Assembly: GCF_006149045.1 (NCBI RefSeq)
Contig: NZ_VBSN01000049.1
Span: 62,001 to 126,000 of the forward strand
Source: Dyadobacter flavalbus
Lineage (GTDB): Bacteria > Bacteroidota > Bacteroidia > Cytophagales > Spirosomataceae
DNA length: 64,000 nt
Direction of reading: 5' to 3'
Part shown: piece by piece, positions 16,312 to 25,073 of the stretch
Position numbering within the stretch: the first letter of the stretch is position 1
How the letters are laid out: each line of letters opens with the position of its first letter
Translations under genes and position numbers: made by a program
Notes under the pieces: model-generated
Told to the model about the DNA's origin: nothing
Seen by the model: the letters and a program-made list of their open reading frames with translations, nothing else
Databases searched by the model: none

Positions 16312-17772
16312 ATGAAAAAAATCATATATCTTCTCATTTCACTGCTGGCTACAACATCCTGCAAAGACTTCCTTCAGGAAGACCCTGCTTCGCTGATGGT
16401 GGACAACAGCTTTTACAAAACAGAAGCCGACGCTGATGCCGCAATTGTAGCCGTTTACGACGGTCTGAACGATCAGTCAAGCATATTTTACCGGGGCATT
16501 TACCTCCTGGCCGAACTGCCGACCGACAATGCGGAATGCGGACAGGGCGTTGCCAATGCTAATATTTTTGCACTTAAAAACTATACATACGGACCCGTAA
16601 ACGACCGTATTTACGTGCTGTATACCGCGGTTTACAAAACCATAGCCAGCGCCAATGTCGCCATCGACAAAATTCCGTCCATACCTTTTGCCGATGCCAA
16701 GAAAAACAGGCTGGTCGCGGAAGCAAGGTTTGTACGCGCATTGTTGTATTTCAATATGGTGCGGTTATTCGGCGATGTTCCGCTGGTTCTGAATCAGGTT
16801 ACGTCACTGGATGAAGTGAATACGCCGAGAACGCCTGCTGCAAAAGTTTACGAACAGATCATCGCCGATCTTGAATTTGCTGAACAGAACCTGGATGCAA
16901 CCAATGCAACGGGAAATCAGGGAAGGGCTACCAAAGCAGCTGCATCGGGCTTACTTGCCAAAGTTTATCTGACGTTGAAAGATTATCCGAAAGCTCGGGA
17001 CAAAGCGAAACTGGTCCTTGATGACGCCCAGTTCGGACTGCTGGAAAGCTATTTTGACATTTTTACACCGCAGAACCGGTTTAACAAAGAGCTGATTTTC
17101 GCCATTCAGAACAAGGGAAATACGGGAACATCCAACGGTTTTGCGATGGCATTGTTCCTGCCGAGATCGACCATTCCGCTTGCAGGCGGCGGAACCGTTG
17201 CGGGTAACAGCGCGGACGTTCCTACGGAAGAATTTTACAACAGTTTTAAAGCGGGTGATTTAAGAAAAGACCGTACTTTTTTCACGGAATACGATGCAGG
17301 CGGCGGAAAAGTGACTTTCAGGCCGCATTGGTACAAGTTCTTTGATCCATCGTCTATCGCCAACCTTTCCGAAGGAACGCTGAACTTCCCGATTCTCCGC
17401 TATTCCGACATGCTGCTGACTTACGCCGAAGCATTGAACGAAATAGACGGGCCTTCCGCTGAATCGCTGGAAGCTGTCAACAAGGTGCGCCGCAGAGCGT
17501 ACGGTAAACCGTTGGCTACTGCCAATGCGGCTGTTGATTTGAAAGGTTTGACCAAAAAAGCCTTGCAGGACGCCATTCTCGAAGAACGCCGATGGGAATT
17601 CGGCTTTGAAAATCACCGCTGGTTTGATCTGGTACGGACCGAAAAATTGCTGAACATATTAAAGGAAAAAGGCTACACGGCCATCAAGGATTACAATATT
17701 CTGTACCCGCTGCCGCAGCGTGAACTGGATGTGAATAAAAACCTTGTGCAGAATCAGGGTTATACCAATTAG
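16312..17772 (+). CDS. SusD-like nutrient-binding lipoprotein
   Basis: A 486-residue lipoprotein with lipobox ending at Cys17 (LLATTSC), then KDFLQEDPASLM typical of mature SusD proteins. TPR-like N-terminal half (ARFVRALLYFNMVRLFGDVPL), C-terminal half with RYSDMLLTYAEALNE and ILEERRWEFGFENHRWFDLVR. It sits on the outer leaflet of the outer membrane, caps the SusC barrel and binds glycan. The gene starts 33 bases after the SusC gene. A hairpin follows before the sulfatase gene. Confidence 0.95.
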   Translation: MKKIIYLLISLLATTSCKDFLQEDPASLMVDNSFYKTEADADAAIVAVYDGLNDQSSIFYRGIYLLAELPTDNAECGQGVANANIFALKNYTYGPVNDRIYVLYTAVYKTIASANVAIDKIPSIPFADAKKNRLVAEARFVRALLYFNMVRLFGDVPLVLNQVTSLDEVNTPRTPAAKVYEQIIADLEFAEQNLDATNATGNQGRATKAAASGLLAKVYLTLKDYPKARDKAKLVLDDAQFGLLESYFDIFTPQNRFNKELIFAIQNKGNTGTSNGFAMALFLPRSTIPLAGGGTVAGNSADVPTEEFYNSFKAGDLRKDRTFFTEYDAGGGKVTFRPHWYKFFDPSSIANLSEGTLNFPILRYSDMLLTYAEALNEIDGPSAESLEAVNKVRRRAYGKPLATANAAVDLKGLTKKALQDAILEERRWEFGFENHRWFDLVRTEKLLNILKEKGYTAIKDYNILYPLPQRELDVNKNLVQNQGYTN

Positions 17773-17782
17773 TATTTTTTGG

Positions 17783-17819
17783 AGCAATGCGTTTCTGAGT
17801 TTATTCAGAACGCATTGCT
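17783..17819 (+). terminator. Hairpin between susD-like and sulfatase genes (attenuator or terminator)
   Basis: AGCAATGCGTT (17783 on) pairs with AACGCATTGCT (ending 17819), and inner TCTGA pairs with TCAGA with one base bulged. The following sequence is only weakly T-rich, so it may attenuate rather than stop transcription into the sulfatase gene 27 bases later. Confidence 0.6.
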
Positions 17820-17846
17820 TATTATCTGAAATCCATTTTTTTATCC

Positions 17847-19382
17847 ATGAAAAAACTGACCTTCATCGCGTTCTGTTTGCTGAGCCTGTCTTCCGGCATT
17901 TTCGCGCAGACCAAGGAACGTCCCAACATCATTTTCATTTTCTCGGACGATCATGCTTATCAGGCAATCGGCGCTTACGGAAACAAACTTGCAAAAACGC
18001 CGAACATTGACCGCATTGCCAGAGAAGGCGCTTTGCTGACGAACAATCTCGTTACAAATTCCATATGCGGGCCCAGCCGCGCCACGTTGCTGACCGGAAA
18101 ATACAGCCATATCAACGGGTACAGAAATAACGACCGAACCAAATTTGACATCACGCAGCTACTGTTTCCTGACCTGCTGCAAAAAGGCGGTTATCAAACC
18201 GCGTGGATCGGAAAACTGCATCTGAACAGCCTTCCTACGGGTTTTGATTACTGGAATATTCTGCCCGGACAAGGAATTTATTACAATCCCGAATTCATCA
18301 CTGCCCCGAACGATACCGTCAGAAAACAGGGCTATGTAGCGGATATTATCACGGAATCTTCATTGGACTGGATCAACAAACGCGATCAGAAAAAGCCGTT
18401 TTTTCTGGTGGTCGGCCAGAAATCGGTTCACCGCGAGTGGCACCCGGATTTGCAGGATCTCGGCGCATACGACGACATTGACTTTCCGCTTCCTGAAACG
18501 TTTTACGATAATTACGCCGGCCGGTCAGCAGCAAAAGATCAGGATATGAGCATTGAAAAAACGATGCGCCTGAAAGAAGACCTGAAAGTGCATCTGGATT
18601 ATGAAAAAGTGCCGGGTTACAAGTTTTTCTCCGATGAAAAAAAGAAAATCTTCAAAGATTATTACGACAAGATCACCAAAGAATTTGACGATAAAAAACT
18701 GACCGGCAAAGCCTTGACCGAATGGAAATACCAGCGTTACATCAAGGATTATCTCGCGACGGCAAACGGTCTGGACCGGAACATCGGCAAAATCCTGGAT
18801 TATCTGGATAAAACCGGTTTGTCTAAAAACACAGTTGTCATTTACGCTTCCGATCAGGGTTTTTACATGGGCGAACACGGCTGGTTTGACAAGCGTTTTA
18901 TTTATGAGGAATCGCTCAAAACGCCTTTTGTAATCCGTTATCCGGGCGTTATCAAGCCGGGCACGAAAGTGGATCAGCTCGTTTCAAACATCGACTGGGC
19001 GCCGACGGTTCTTGATCTGGCCGGAGCCAAAATTCCGGCCGAGATTCAGGGAAAATCGTTCCTGCCTTTGCTGGATAAAAATGCCAAACCAAATACGCCG
19101 TGGCGGGAAGCTGCTTATTATCATTATTACGAATTTCCTTTCCCGCACCACGTTTACCCGCATTTCGGCGTAAGGACGAAGCGCTACAAACTGGTGAGAT
19201 TTTACGGCGGAAACGATTCATGGGAATTGTTTGATCTGGAAAAAGATCCGCGCGAGCTCAAAAATGTTTATGCCGACAAGTCCAGTGAAGCCATTGTAAA
19301 AACGCTTAAACAACAGCTAAAATCGCTGATCATAGAGTACAAAGACGATGAAGCGCTGAAACTTTTCGACAGCCCGATTTGA
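17847..19382 (+). CDS. Exported type I (S1) sulfatase with DUF4976-like C terminus
   Basis: A 511-residue protein with a signal peptide (1-21, SSGIFAQT). DD metal ligands at 34-35 (FSDDHAYQAIGAYG), formylglycine motif CGPSR at Cys74, GKLHL loop, second metal site ASDQGFYMGEHGWFDKR, and a C-terminal DUF4976-like part (YHYYEFPFPHHVYPHFGVRT). This pattern is that of sulfatases acting on glycosaminoglycan- or choline-sulfate-like substrates, but the substrate is not assigned. It is in one operon with the SusC/SusD pair, separated by a hairpin. It is more divergent from the reverse-strand sulfatases than these are from one another. Confidence 0.93.
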   Translation: MKKLTFIAFCLLSLSSGIFAQTKERPNIIFIFSDDHAYQAIGAYGNKLAKTPNIDRIAREGALLTNNLVTNSICGPSRATLLTGKYSHINGYRNNDRTKFDITQLLFPDLLQKGGYQTAWIGKLHLNSLPTGFDYWNILPGQGIYYNPEFITAPNDTVRKQGYVADIITESSLDWINKRDQKKPFFLVVGQKSVHREWHPDLQDLGAYDDIDFPLPETFYDNYAGRSAAKDQDMSIEKTMRLKEDLKVHLDYEKVPGYKFFSDEKKKIFKDYYDKITKEFDDKKLTGKALTEWKYQRYIKDYLATANGLDRNIGKILDYLDKTGLSKNTVVIYASDQGFYMGEHGWFDKRFIYEESLKTPFVIRYPGVIKPGTKVDQLVSNIDWAPTVLDLAGAKIPAEIQGKSFLPLLDKNAKPNTPWREAAYYHYYEFPFPHHVYPHFGVRTKRYKLVRFYGGNDSWELFDLEKDPRELKNVYADKSSEAIVKTLKQQLKSLIIEYKDDEALKLFDSPI

Positions 19383-19453
19383 AGCTGCCGAATTGCTGCC
19401 AGCTTGCGGCAATCAATCGGCAATAAATGCCCGCCTGATTAAGCCCATCAAAC

Positions 19454-19513
19454 AGAAAGCTTTTTATACAAACCGAAGTCCGCTTCCATTGTATCGAAAG
19501 CTTTTCTTTTTTA
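19454..19513 (+). terminator. Terminator after the SusC-SusD-sulfatase operon
   Basis: AAAGCTTT plus ATACAA (from 19456) pairs with TTGTAT and AAAGCTTT (to about 19504), followed by a T-rich run (CTTTTCTTTTTT). Position fits the end of the forward operon. Confidence 0.55.
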
Positions 19514-19665
19514 ATCTATCTTACCTTTCACTTCTTACAAATCTCATTTTACATACTAAATCCTGACCTGAATTATTTCTAATTTGATCATTATATAGTT
19601 CGGCACGCTGTCTTTTGCTGATGTAAGGATAATTATTTCATTCAATAATCCTAAAAACCGCCACA

Positions 19666-20244
19666 ATGCACTTGTACAGCACTTATTCCGAAGAAGCTTT
19701 GATGAAGCTGATTTGTCAATGCGACGAAGAACTTGCTTTTCGTGAGCTGTACCGGCGTAACGTGCGGTTACTTGTACATACCGCCATCCGCAAAACGGGC
19801 CTGAAATCAACGGCGGAAGACCTTGTGCAGGAAACTTTTGTGAAGTTCTGGCTGGGCCGGCATAAGTTCGACATTCAGAAAAATATTCAGGCTTACCTGA
19901 ACGGCATGCTGAAAAACAATATCATCAATTATTTCCATCAGGAACAAAAGAAAAAAACCATCGCTTTTCACGACGATGAAGAAGTGCTCGACAATGAAAC
20001 CAGTGAATATCTGGAATTCAATAACCTGCACGAATTCTATGAACAGTCGCTGCTCAAACTTCCCCAGAAATGCCGCGAGGTTTTCATCCTGAGCCGCAAA
20101 GGTTACTCGCTGAAGGAAATCTCGGCTTCCATGCAGATTTCCGAAAAAACCGTGGAAGCGCACATCAGCAAAGCGTTGAAAATACTCCGTGTGGAAATGA
20201 AGGATTACATTGCATTTGCCGTGCTGTTTCTTCCTGCGATTTGA
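19666..20244 (+). CDS. ECF RNA polymerase sigma factor (FecI/RpoE type)
   Basis: A 192-residue protein with sigma region 2 (LAFRELYRRNVRLL, then AEDLVQETFVKFW, about 25-65) and region 4 helix-turn-helix (LPQKCREVFILSRKGYSLKE and EKTVEAHISKALKILR, about 130-185). It directs RNA polymerase to a small regulon, normally including the downstream SusC/SusD pair. The anti-sigma gene follows after 104 bases and the STN-type SusC after that, so this is a classical three-part cell-surface signalling set. Confidence 0.95.
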   Translation: MHLYSTYSEEALMKLICQCDEELAFRELYRRNVRLLVHTAIRKTGLKSTAEDLVQETFVKFWLGRHKFDIQKNIQAYLNGMLKNNIINYFHQEQKKKTIAFHDDEEVLDNETSEYLEFNNLHEFYEQSLLKLPQKCREVFILSRKGYSLKEISASMQISEKTVEAHISKALKILRVEMKDYIAFAVLFLPAI

Positions 20245-20348
20245 GTTATACAATTTTTTAAAAAAATATTCACATTAGACTAAGGGTTCGGAAGCAATTT
20301 TGCAGACTGTATTGTTGAAACTGATTATAAGTGTAAAACCTACACCTA

Positions 20349-21332
20349 ATGAAGCACCCGATACCGTCACCCGAAACGCTGCATAGATACCTTTCCGGTA
20401 CATGCACCGAAACCGAGCGTCAGCTTGTCAATGAATGGTACCGGCAACTGGAATCCGAACATGCAGCGGAGGCGGATACGGACGAGGAAGATTTGTACGG
20501 CCGTATCCAGAATCGTATTGCTGAACAGGAAAGCGGAGAAAGCAGAGTCGAGCTGTTTGTCGTATTCCGTAACTATGCACTCCGAGTCGCAGCGGCACTT
20601 TTCATCGGATTGGGAATCCTTTATTTTTTCTATTACAAGCCTTCTGAAAATCTTTCTTACATTCAAAATACAGTTCCAAACCAGGTTAGCTTTCACAATC
20701 AGGACAAAAAAATCATACGCTATATTTTGCCGGACAGCACGCTGGTCTGGCTCAATCCCGGTGCAAGGATTTCTTATCAAAAATCCTTTTCCGTACGTAA
20801 TGTGCAGTTTTCCGGAGAAGCTTTTTTTGACGTGAAGCCCGACAAATCCCGGCCGTTTACGATTTATTCCGGCGAGCTGAAAACGCGTGTGCTGGGCACC
20901 AGCTTCCATGTCCGTGCCAATGCCAATGATAAAACATGCAGTGTTACCGTAGCCACGGGCATGGTCGAAGTGGGCACTGTGAAAAAAGGCAAACCGGTTA
21001 TTCTGCGCCCCCGACAGCAAGCGGTTTTTGCAAAAAAAGACCAGAAAATGACCGTTCAGACGCTTCCTGAAAAGCCGTTTTACAATGAAAGCTGGGAAGC
21101 GGTATCGCTTGTTTTTGACGAAATACTCATGTCGGAAGTGGCGGAAAAGCTCAACCGCATTTTCCAAGTAAACATTGAATTTGAAGATCCCGCTATAAAA
21201 AAGTGCCGCCTGAAAGTGGATTTTAATAACCAGCGGTTGCCGGAAATCCTGGAAATGATCGATGCCTTGCTGGGGACAACTTATCAGATGGAAGGCGGAA
21301 AAATTACGCTTCGTGGTGAAGGCTGCCACTAG
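20349..21332 (+). CDS. FecR-type anti-sigma factor
   Basis: A 327-residue protein: N-terminal cytoplasmic anti-sigma segment (TLHRYLSGTCTETERQLVNEW), one membrane span (about 79-94, AAALFIGLGILYFF), periplasmic FecR domain (DSTLVWLNPGARISYQKSF to AVFAKK, about 125-230) and C-terminal DUF4974-like domain (DEILMSEVAEKLNRIFQVNI and later RLPEILEMIDALLG). It holds the ECF sigma factor and releases it when the STN domain of the downstream SusC signals ligand occupancy. The order sigma, anti-sigma, transporter supports the partnership. Confidence 0.95.
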   Translation: MKHPIPSPETLHRYLSGTCTETERQLVNEWYRQLESEHAAEADTDEEDLYGRIQNRIAEQESGESRVELFVVFRNYALRVAAALFIGLGILYFFYYKPSENLSYIQNTVPNQVSFHNQDKKIIRYILPDSTLVWLNPGARISYQKSFSVRNVQFSGEAFFDVKPDKSRPFTIYSGELKTRVLGTSFHVRANANDKTCSVTVATGMVEVGTVKKGKPVILRPRQQAVFAKKDQKMTVQTLPEKPFYNESWEAVSLVFDEILMSEVAEKLNRIFQVNIEFEDPAIKKCRLKVDFNNQRLPEILEMIDALLGTTYQMEGGKITLRGEGCH

Positions 21333-21569
21333 ATCCGGCCTTGCTGTAACAATACAAAACCTGTTATTTACACCTAATTCCTAGCTCCGATGGTTACCTG
21401 AAACGCCGATTAGAAGACTTTTTTAATCAAAAATAAAATCAGGAGCGGGCAAACACTCCTGACGTAAACGGATTAAAAAATATCCCGGAACATGCAGTTC
21501 ATTAACTCGCTGGCAGGCAGTTAAGCAGGATCGCTATTGCTAACATTTTAACCAATTCACTGTAAACTT

Positions 21570-24500
21570 ATGAAAAAACATTATCATCCACGGCATGGAT
21601 TGCTACCCAAAATCATGCGTCTGACATTTTACCAGCTAATGTGCATAGGTCTGTTCTCGGCAATGGCTTTTGCACGCAATTCGCCGGCACAGGAGCTTCT
21701 GAACAAAGATGTTACGATGGAGCTGAAAAATGTAACCCTGAACAGGGCATTACAGAAAATCGAACAGGAAGCGAAGGTGAAATTTGCTTACAGCAGCAAC
21801 TTGCTGAGCCTTAAACAAACCGTAAGCATTGAAGCGCGTCAGGAAAAACTTGAAAAAGTGCTCAACAAACTGCTTACGCCGCTTGAAATCGGTTACAGCG
21901 TCCGGAATAACCAGATTCTTTTATCCAAAACTTCCAGAAAAACCAGCGCGCAGGAAACACCCTCGGAACCCGCCGCAACGCAGGCTCATGCCGAGCTGAC
22001 CATCAAAGGAACCGTGACAACGCCGGAAACCAGCGAACCGCTGCCGGGCGTAAGCATCATCCTGAAAGGAACACAGCGCGGAACCACAACGGACGTATCG
22101 GGCAATTTCCAGCTCGATGTTCCGGATGGCAGCGCCGTGCTGATCTTTTCGTTTGTGGGTTATTTGTCTCAGGAAATTACAGTCGGCAACCGTACTTCGC
22201 TGAATGTGGCGCTGCAGCTGGATACAAAAGCTTTGGACGAAGTCGTGGTGGTTGGCTACGGAACGCAGAAAAAATCCACGCTGACCGGCTCGATTGCTTC
22301 GGTAAAAGGAAGTGAAATCGCAGAAAATCCGGTTCCCAATATTTCCAATTCTATTGCAGGCCGCGTGGCTGGCGTAAGCATGCGTCCAAACGGAGGCCAG
22401 CCCGGAAGCGACTCGCCGCAGATCTACATCCGCGGCATCGGCACCACGGGAAACAACAAGCCGCTCGTGGTTGTGGACGGCATTATCCGCGACAATATCG
22501 GCCAGATCGACCCGGGTTCGATTGAGACGGTGACGGTACTGAAAGATGCAGCCGCAGTGGCGCCTTACGGTCTGGGCGGCGCAAACGGCGTGCTTCTGAT
22601 TACCACCAAAAAAGGCGCAGCAGGCGCTCCTACCCTGTCTTTCAGCAACTATTACGGCACGCAGACGCCCACTTATTATCCCAAGCTGCTGAGTGCGCAG
22701 GATTACATGCGGCTGAAAAACGAAGCTTATCTGAACGAAAACCCGGCGGGCACGGAACTTCCTTTTGCACCGGATATGGTCGAAAATTACATCAACCTCA
22801 ACCGCGAAGATCCCGACCGGTACCCGATCAGCAATACGAAGGAACTGGTGAACATGAAAGCGCCCATGCAGAATTACACGCTGCAGCTGAGCGGCGGAAG
22901 CGAACGCATCCGGTATCAGGCCGGACTGGGTTTTCTGAAACAGAACGGTATGTTTGATCCGGTGAAATATGCGCGTTACAGCTACAATATGAACATCACG
23001 GCGGAAGCAACCAAAACGACCTCTGTTTCCCTTTCGCTGATCGGATCAGTGGAACGTGTTTCTTCGGTGGATACCGCGGTTTCCGCAGGCAATCTTTTCA
23101 GGAACGGCTTCAAGTATATTCCGATCCGAAGTTTGTATTACAGCAACGGGCTATGGGGAGAATTTGCAGGCAATTCGCCGGTGGGCATCCTCAATGCGGG
23201 TTACACGCGCAATACGAGCAACACGCTGCTCACGACTATCGCCATTGAACAAAAGCTGCCGTTTATCAAAGGACTTAGTATAAAAGGAACATTCAGCTAC
23301 GACCCCAACCAGCGCACAAAGAAGGGTTATCACAAACCTTTTTACTACTACACGCAGGACCTGAACACAACGCCTTACACGTACAAACGGGAAATTTCCA
23401 CTTCCGAAGGCGGTGCGGCGGCATTTTCCTGGCTTGCGCAGCAGTTTATCAAAACTCAGACGTTTACATATCAGGGTTACCTTAATTACCATAACACATT
23501 CGGCAAACATGACGTTACCGGCTTGCTGGTTGCCGAGGCGCGGAACAATACGTACGAGCTGTTTACGGCACGCCGCAACAACTTTGCCGTGGATGTGGAC
23601 GAGCTGAACATGGGCAGTTCCAACAAAAACGATTTTGACAACGGCGGAACCTCTTCCACCGGCAGCCAGATCGGATATGTGTACCGCATCGGCTATGCGT
23701 ATGCAGGCAAGTACTTGCTGGAAGCATCGGGCCGGTACGATGGCCATTACTACTTTGCGCCGGGCAAAAGATGGGGTTATTTCCCGGCATTCTCGGCAGG
23801 CTGGGTTTTATCGGAAGAAGGTTTTATCAAACAGATCAACTGGATCGACAACCTGAAAATGCGAGGCTCATGGGGAAAATCCGGGAACCTTGCCGGAACC
23901 GCTTTTCAGTATCTGACTGGTTACAACCTCAACGGAAATGCCTATGCTTTCGGCACGGGTTCCATGGTGCAGGGCGCCGTTGTCCCGAACGAACCCAATA
24001 CCAATATCACCTGGGAAATCGCCACAAAAACAGACATCGGTATGGAAGCATCTTTCTGGCGCGGACTGCTGACGCTCGAAGCCGATTACTTTCATGAAAA
24101 ACGGACGGACATGCTGCTGCCTCCGGCCGTGAGCGTGCCGGTGGAATACGGACTGGCGCTTGCAGATGAAAATGGCGGGATTATGGAAAACAACGGTTTT
24201 GAAGTCAGTGCGGGTACTAACTACAATTTCCAGAACAATCTGCGGCTCGGGATTACGGCAAATGTGAGTTTTGCCAAAAACAAAATGATCAAGGTATATG
24301 AAACAGCCGCGACCCGCAACAACCCGAACAGGAGCCGCACGGGACGTCCGCTCGGAACACAGTTTGGTTATAAAACGCTCGGGATTTTCAGTACTGAAGA
24401 TGACACCAATGACGACGGCATCATCAATTCCGCCGACGGTTACAACATCACGCAGTTCGGAACGCTGCATCCCGGCGATATCCGCTATGCCGACATCAGC

Positions 24501-25049
24501 GGGCCGGCCGGCGTTCCCGACGGCAAAATTGATTCCAATGATGAAACCGTGATCGGAAATCCGGTTTATCCGTTCCTCAGCTACGGACTGAATGCCAATG
24601 CAGGCTGGAAGGGATTTGACCTGAACCTGTTTTTTCAGGGATCGTCCATGGCCGATCTGGATATCCGCCAGTTCCAGACGATTCCGTTCAACAACAACAA
24701 CAGCAATTCCAGCTACGAATATTACGACAACCGCTGGACGCCGGCTACACAGGATGCGCGTTACCCGCGTGCTACGCAGGCACCTTATGCGAACAACACG
24801 CAGCTTTCCGATTTCTGGATGCAGAACATGAATCATATCCGGCTTAAAACGGCCATTATCGGCTACACGCTTCCGTCCCGTCTGACCAAATCGATCAAAA
24901 TCCAGAACGTGCGGGTTTATGCTTCGGGACAAAACCTTTTTACGCTCAGCAAAATGAAGTTTATGGACCCGGAAGTGGGTTATACCGATCGTGAAACCGC
25001 TTATCCAAACCAGAAAATCTATGTTTTCGGGCTTAACGTGACATTCTGA
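21570..25049 (+). CDS. SusC-like TonB-dependent transducer/transporter with STN domain
   Basis: A 1159-residue protein. After a signal region (about 20-40, MCIGLFSAMAFARNSPAQ) comes an STN (secretin/TonB N-terminal) domain (about 50-115, LQKIEQEAKVKFAYSSN to QILLS), then a carboxypeptidase-regulatory-like domain (about 145-225, IKGTVTTPETSEPLPGVSI), TonB-box-like VVVVGYGTQKKSTLTGSIAS, plug (GVSMRPNGGQPG, PLVVVDGII) and barrel ending YVFGLNVTF. The STN domain passes the ligand signal to the FecR protein encoded upstream. No glycan-active enzyme is attached to this pair, unlike the sulfatase-linked pair at 13201. Confidence 0.95.
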   Translation: MKKHYHPRHGLLPKIMRLTFYQLMCIGLFSAMAFARNSPAQELLNKDVTMELKNVTLNRALQKIEQEAKVKFAYSSNLLSLKQTVSIEARQEKLEKVLNKLLTPLEIGYSVRNNQILLSKTSRKTSAQETPSEPAATQAHAELTIKGTVTTPETSEPLPGVSIILKGTQRGTTTDVSGNFQLDVPDGSAVLIFSFVGYLSQEITVGNRTSLNVALQLDTKALDEVVVVGYGTQKKSTLTGSIASVKGSEIAENPVPNISNSIAGRVAGVSMRPNGGQPGSDSPQIYIRGIGTTGNNKPLVVVDGIIRDNIGQIDPGSIETVTVLKDAAAVAPYGLGGANGVLLITTKKGAAGAPTLSFSNYYGTQTPTYYPKLLSAQDYMRLKNEAYLNENPAGTELPFAPDMVENYINLNREDPDRYPISNTKELVNMKAPMQNYTLQLSGGSERIRYQAGLGFLKQNGMFDPVKYARYSYNMNITAEATKTTSVSLSLIGSVERVSSVDTAVSAGNLFRNGFKYIPIRSLYYSNGLWGEFAGNSPVGILNAGYTRNTSNTLLTTIAIEQKLPFIKGLSIKGTFSYDPNQRTKKGYHKPFYYYTQDLNTTPYTYKREISTSEGGAAAFSWLAQQFIKTQTFTYQGYLNYHNTFGKHDVTGLLVAEARNNTYELFTARRNNFAVDVDELNMGSSNKNDFDNGGTSSTGSQIGYVYRIGYAYAGKYLLEASGRYDGHYYFAPGKRWGYFPAFSAGWVLSEEGFIKQINWIDNLKMRGSWGKSGNLAGTAFQYLTGYNLNGNAYAFGTGSMVQGAVVPNEPNTNITWEIATKTDIGMEASFWRGLLTLEADYFHEKRTDMLLPPAVSVPVEYGLALADENGGIMENNGFEVSAGTNYNFQNNLRLGITANVSFAKNKMIKVYETAATRNNPNRSRTGRPLGTQFGYKTLGIFSTEDDTNDDGIINSADGYNITQFGTLHPGDIRYADISGPAGVPDGKIDSNDETVIGNPVYPFLSYGLNANAGWKGFDLNLFFQGSSMADLDIRQFQTIPFNNNNSNSSYEYYDNRWTPATQDARYPRATQAPYANNTQLSDFWMQNMNHIRLKTAIIGYTLPSRLTKSIKIQNVRVYASGQNLFTLSKMKFMDPEVGYTDRETAYPNQKIYVFGLNVTF

Positions 25050-25073
25050 TTTATCAAAAGCATTGAACAAACT

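Noticed and set aside
23868-25070. 400-codon reverse-strand frame opposite the STN-type SusC gene
   Set aside because: It is the antisense shadow of a well-supported TonB-dependent transporter, and its translation has no family pattern.
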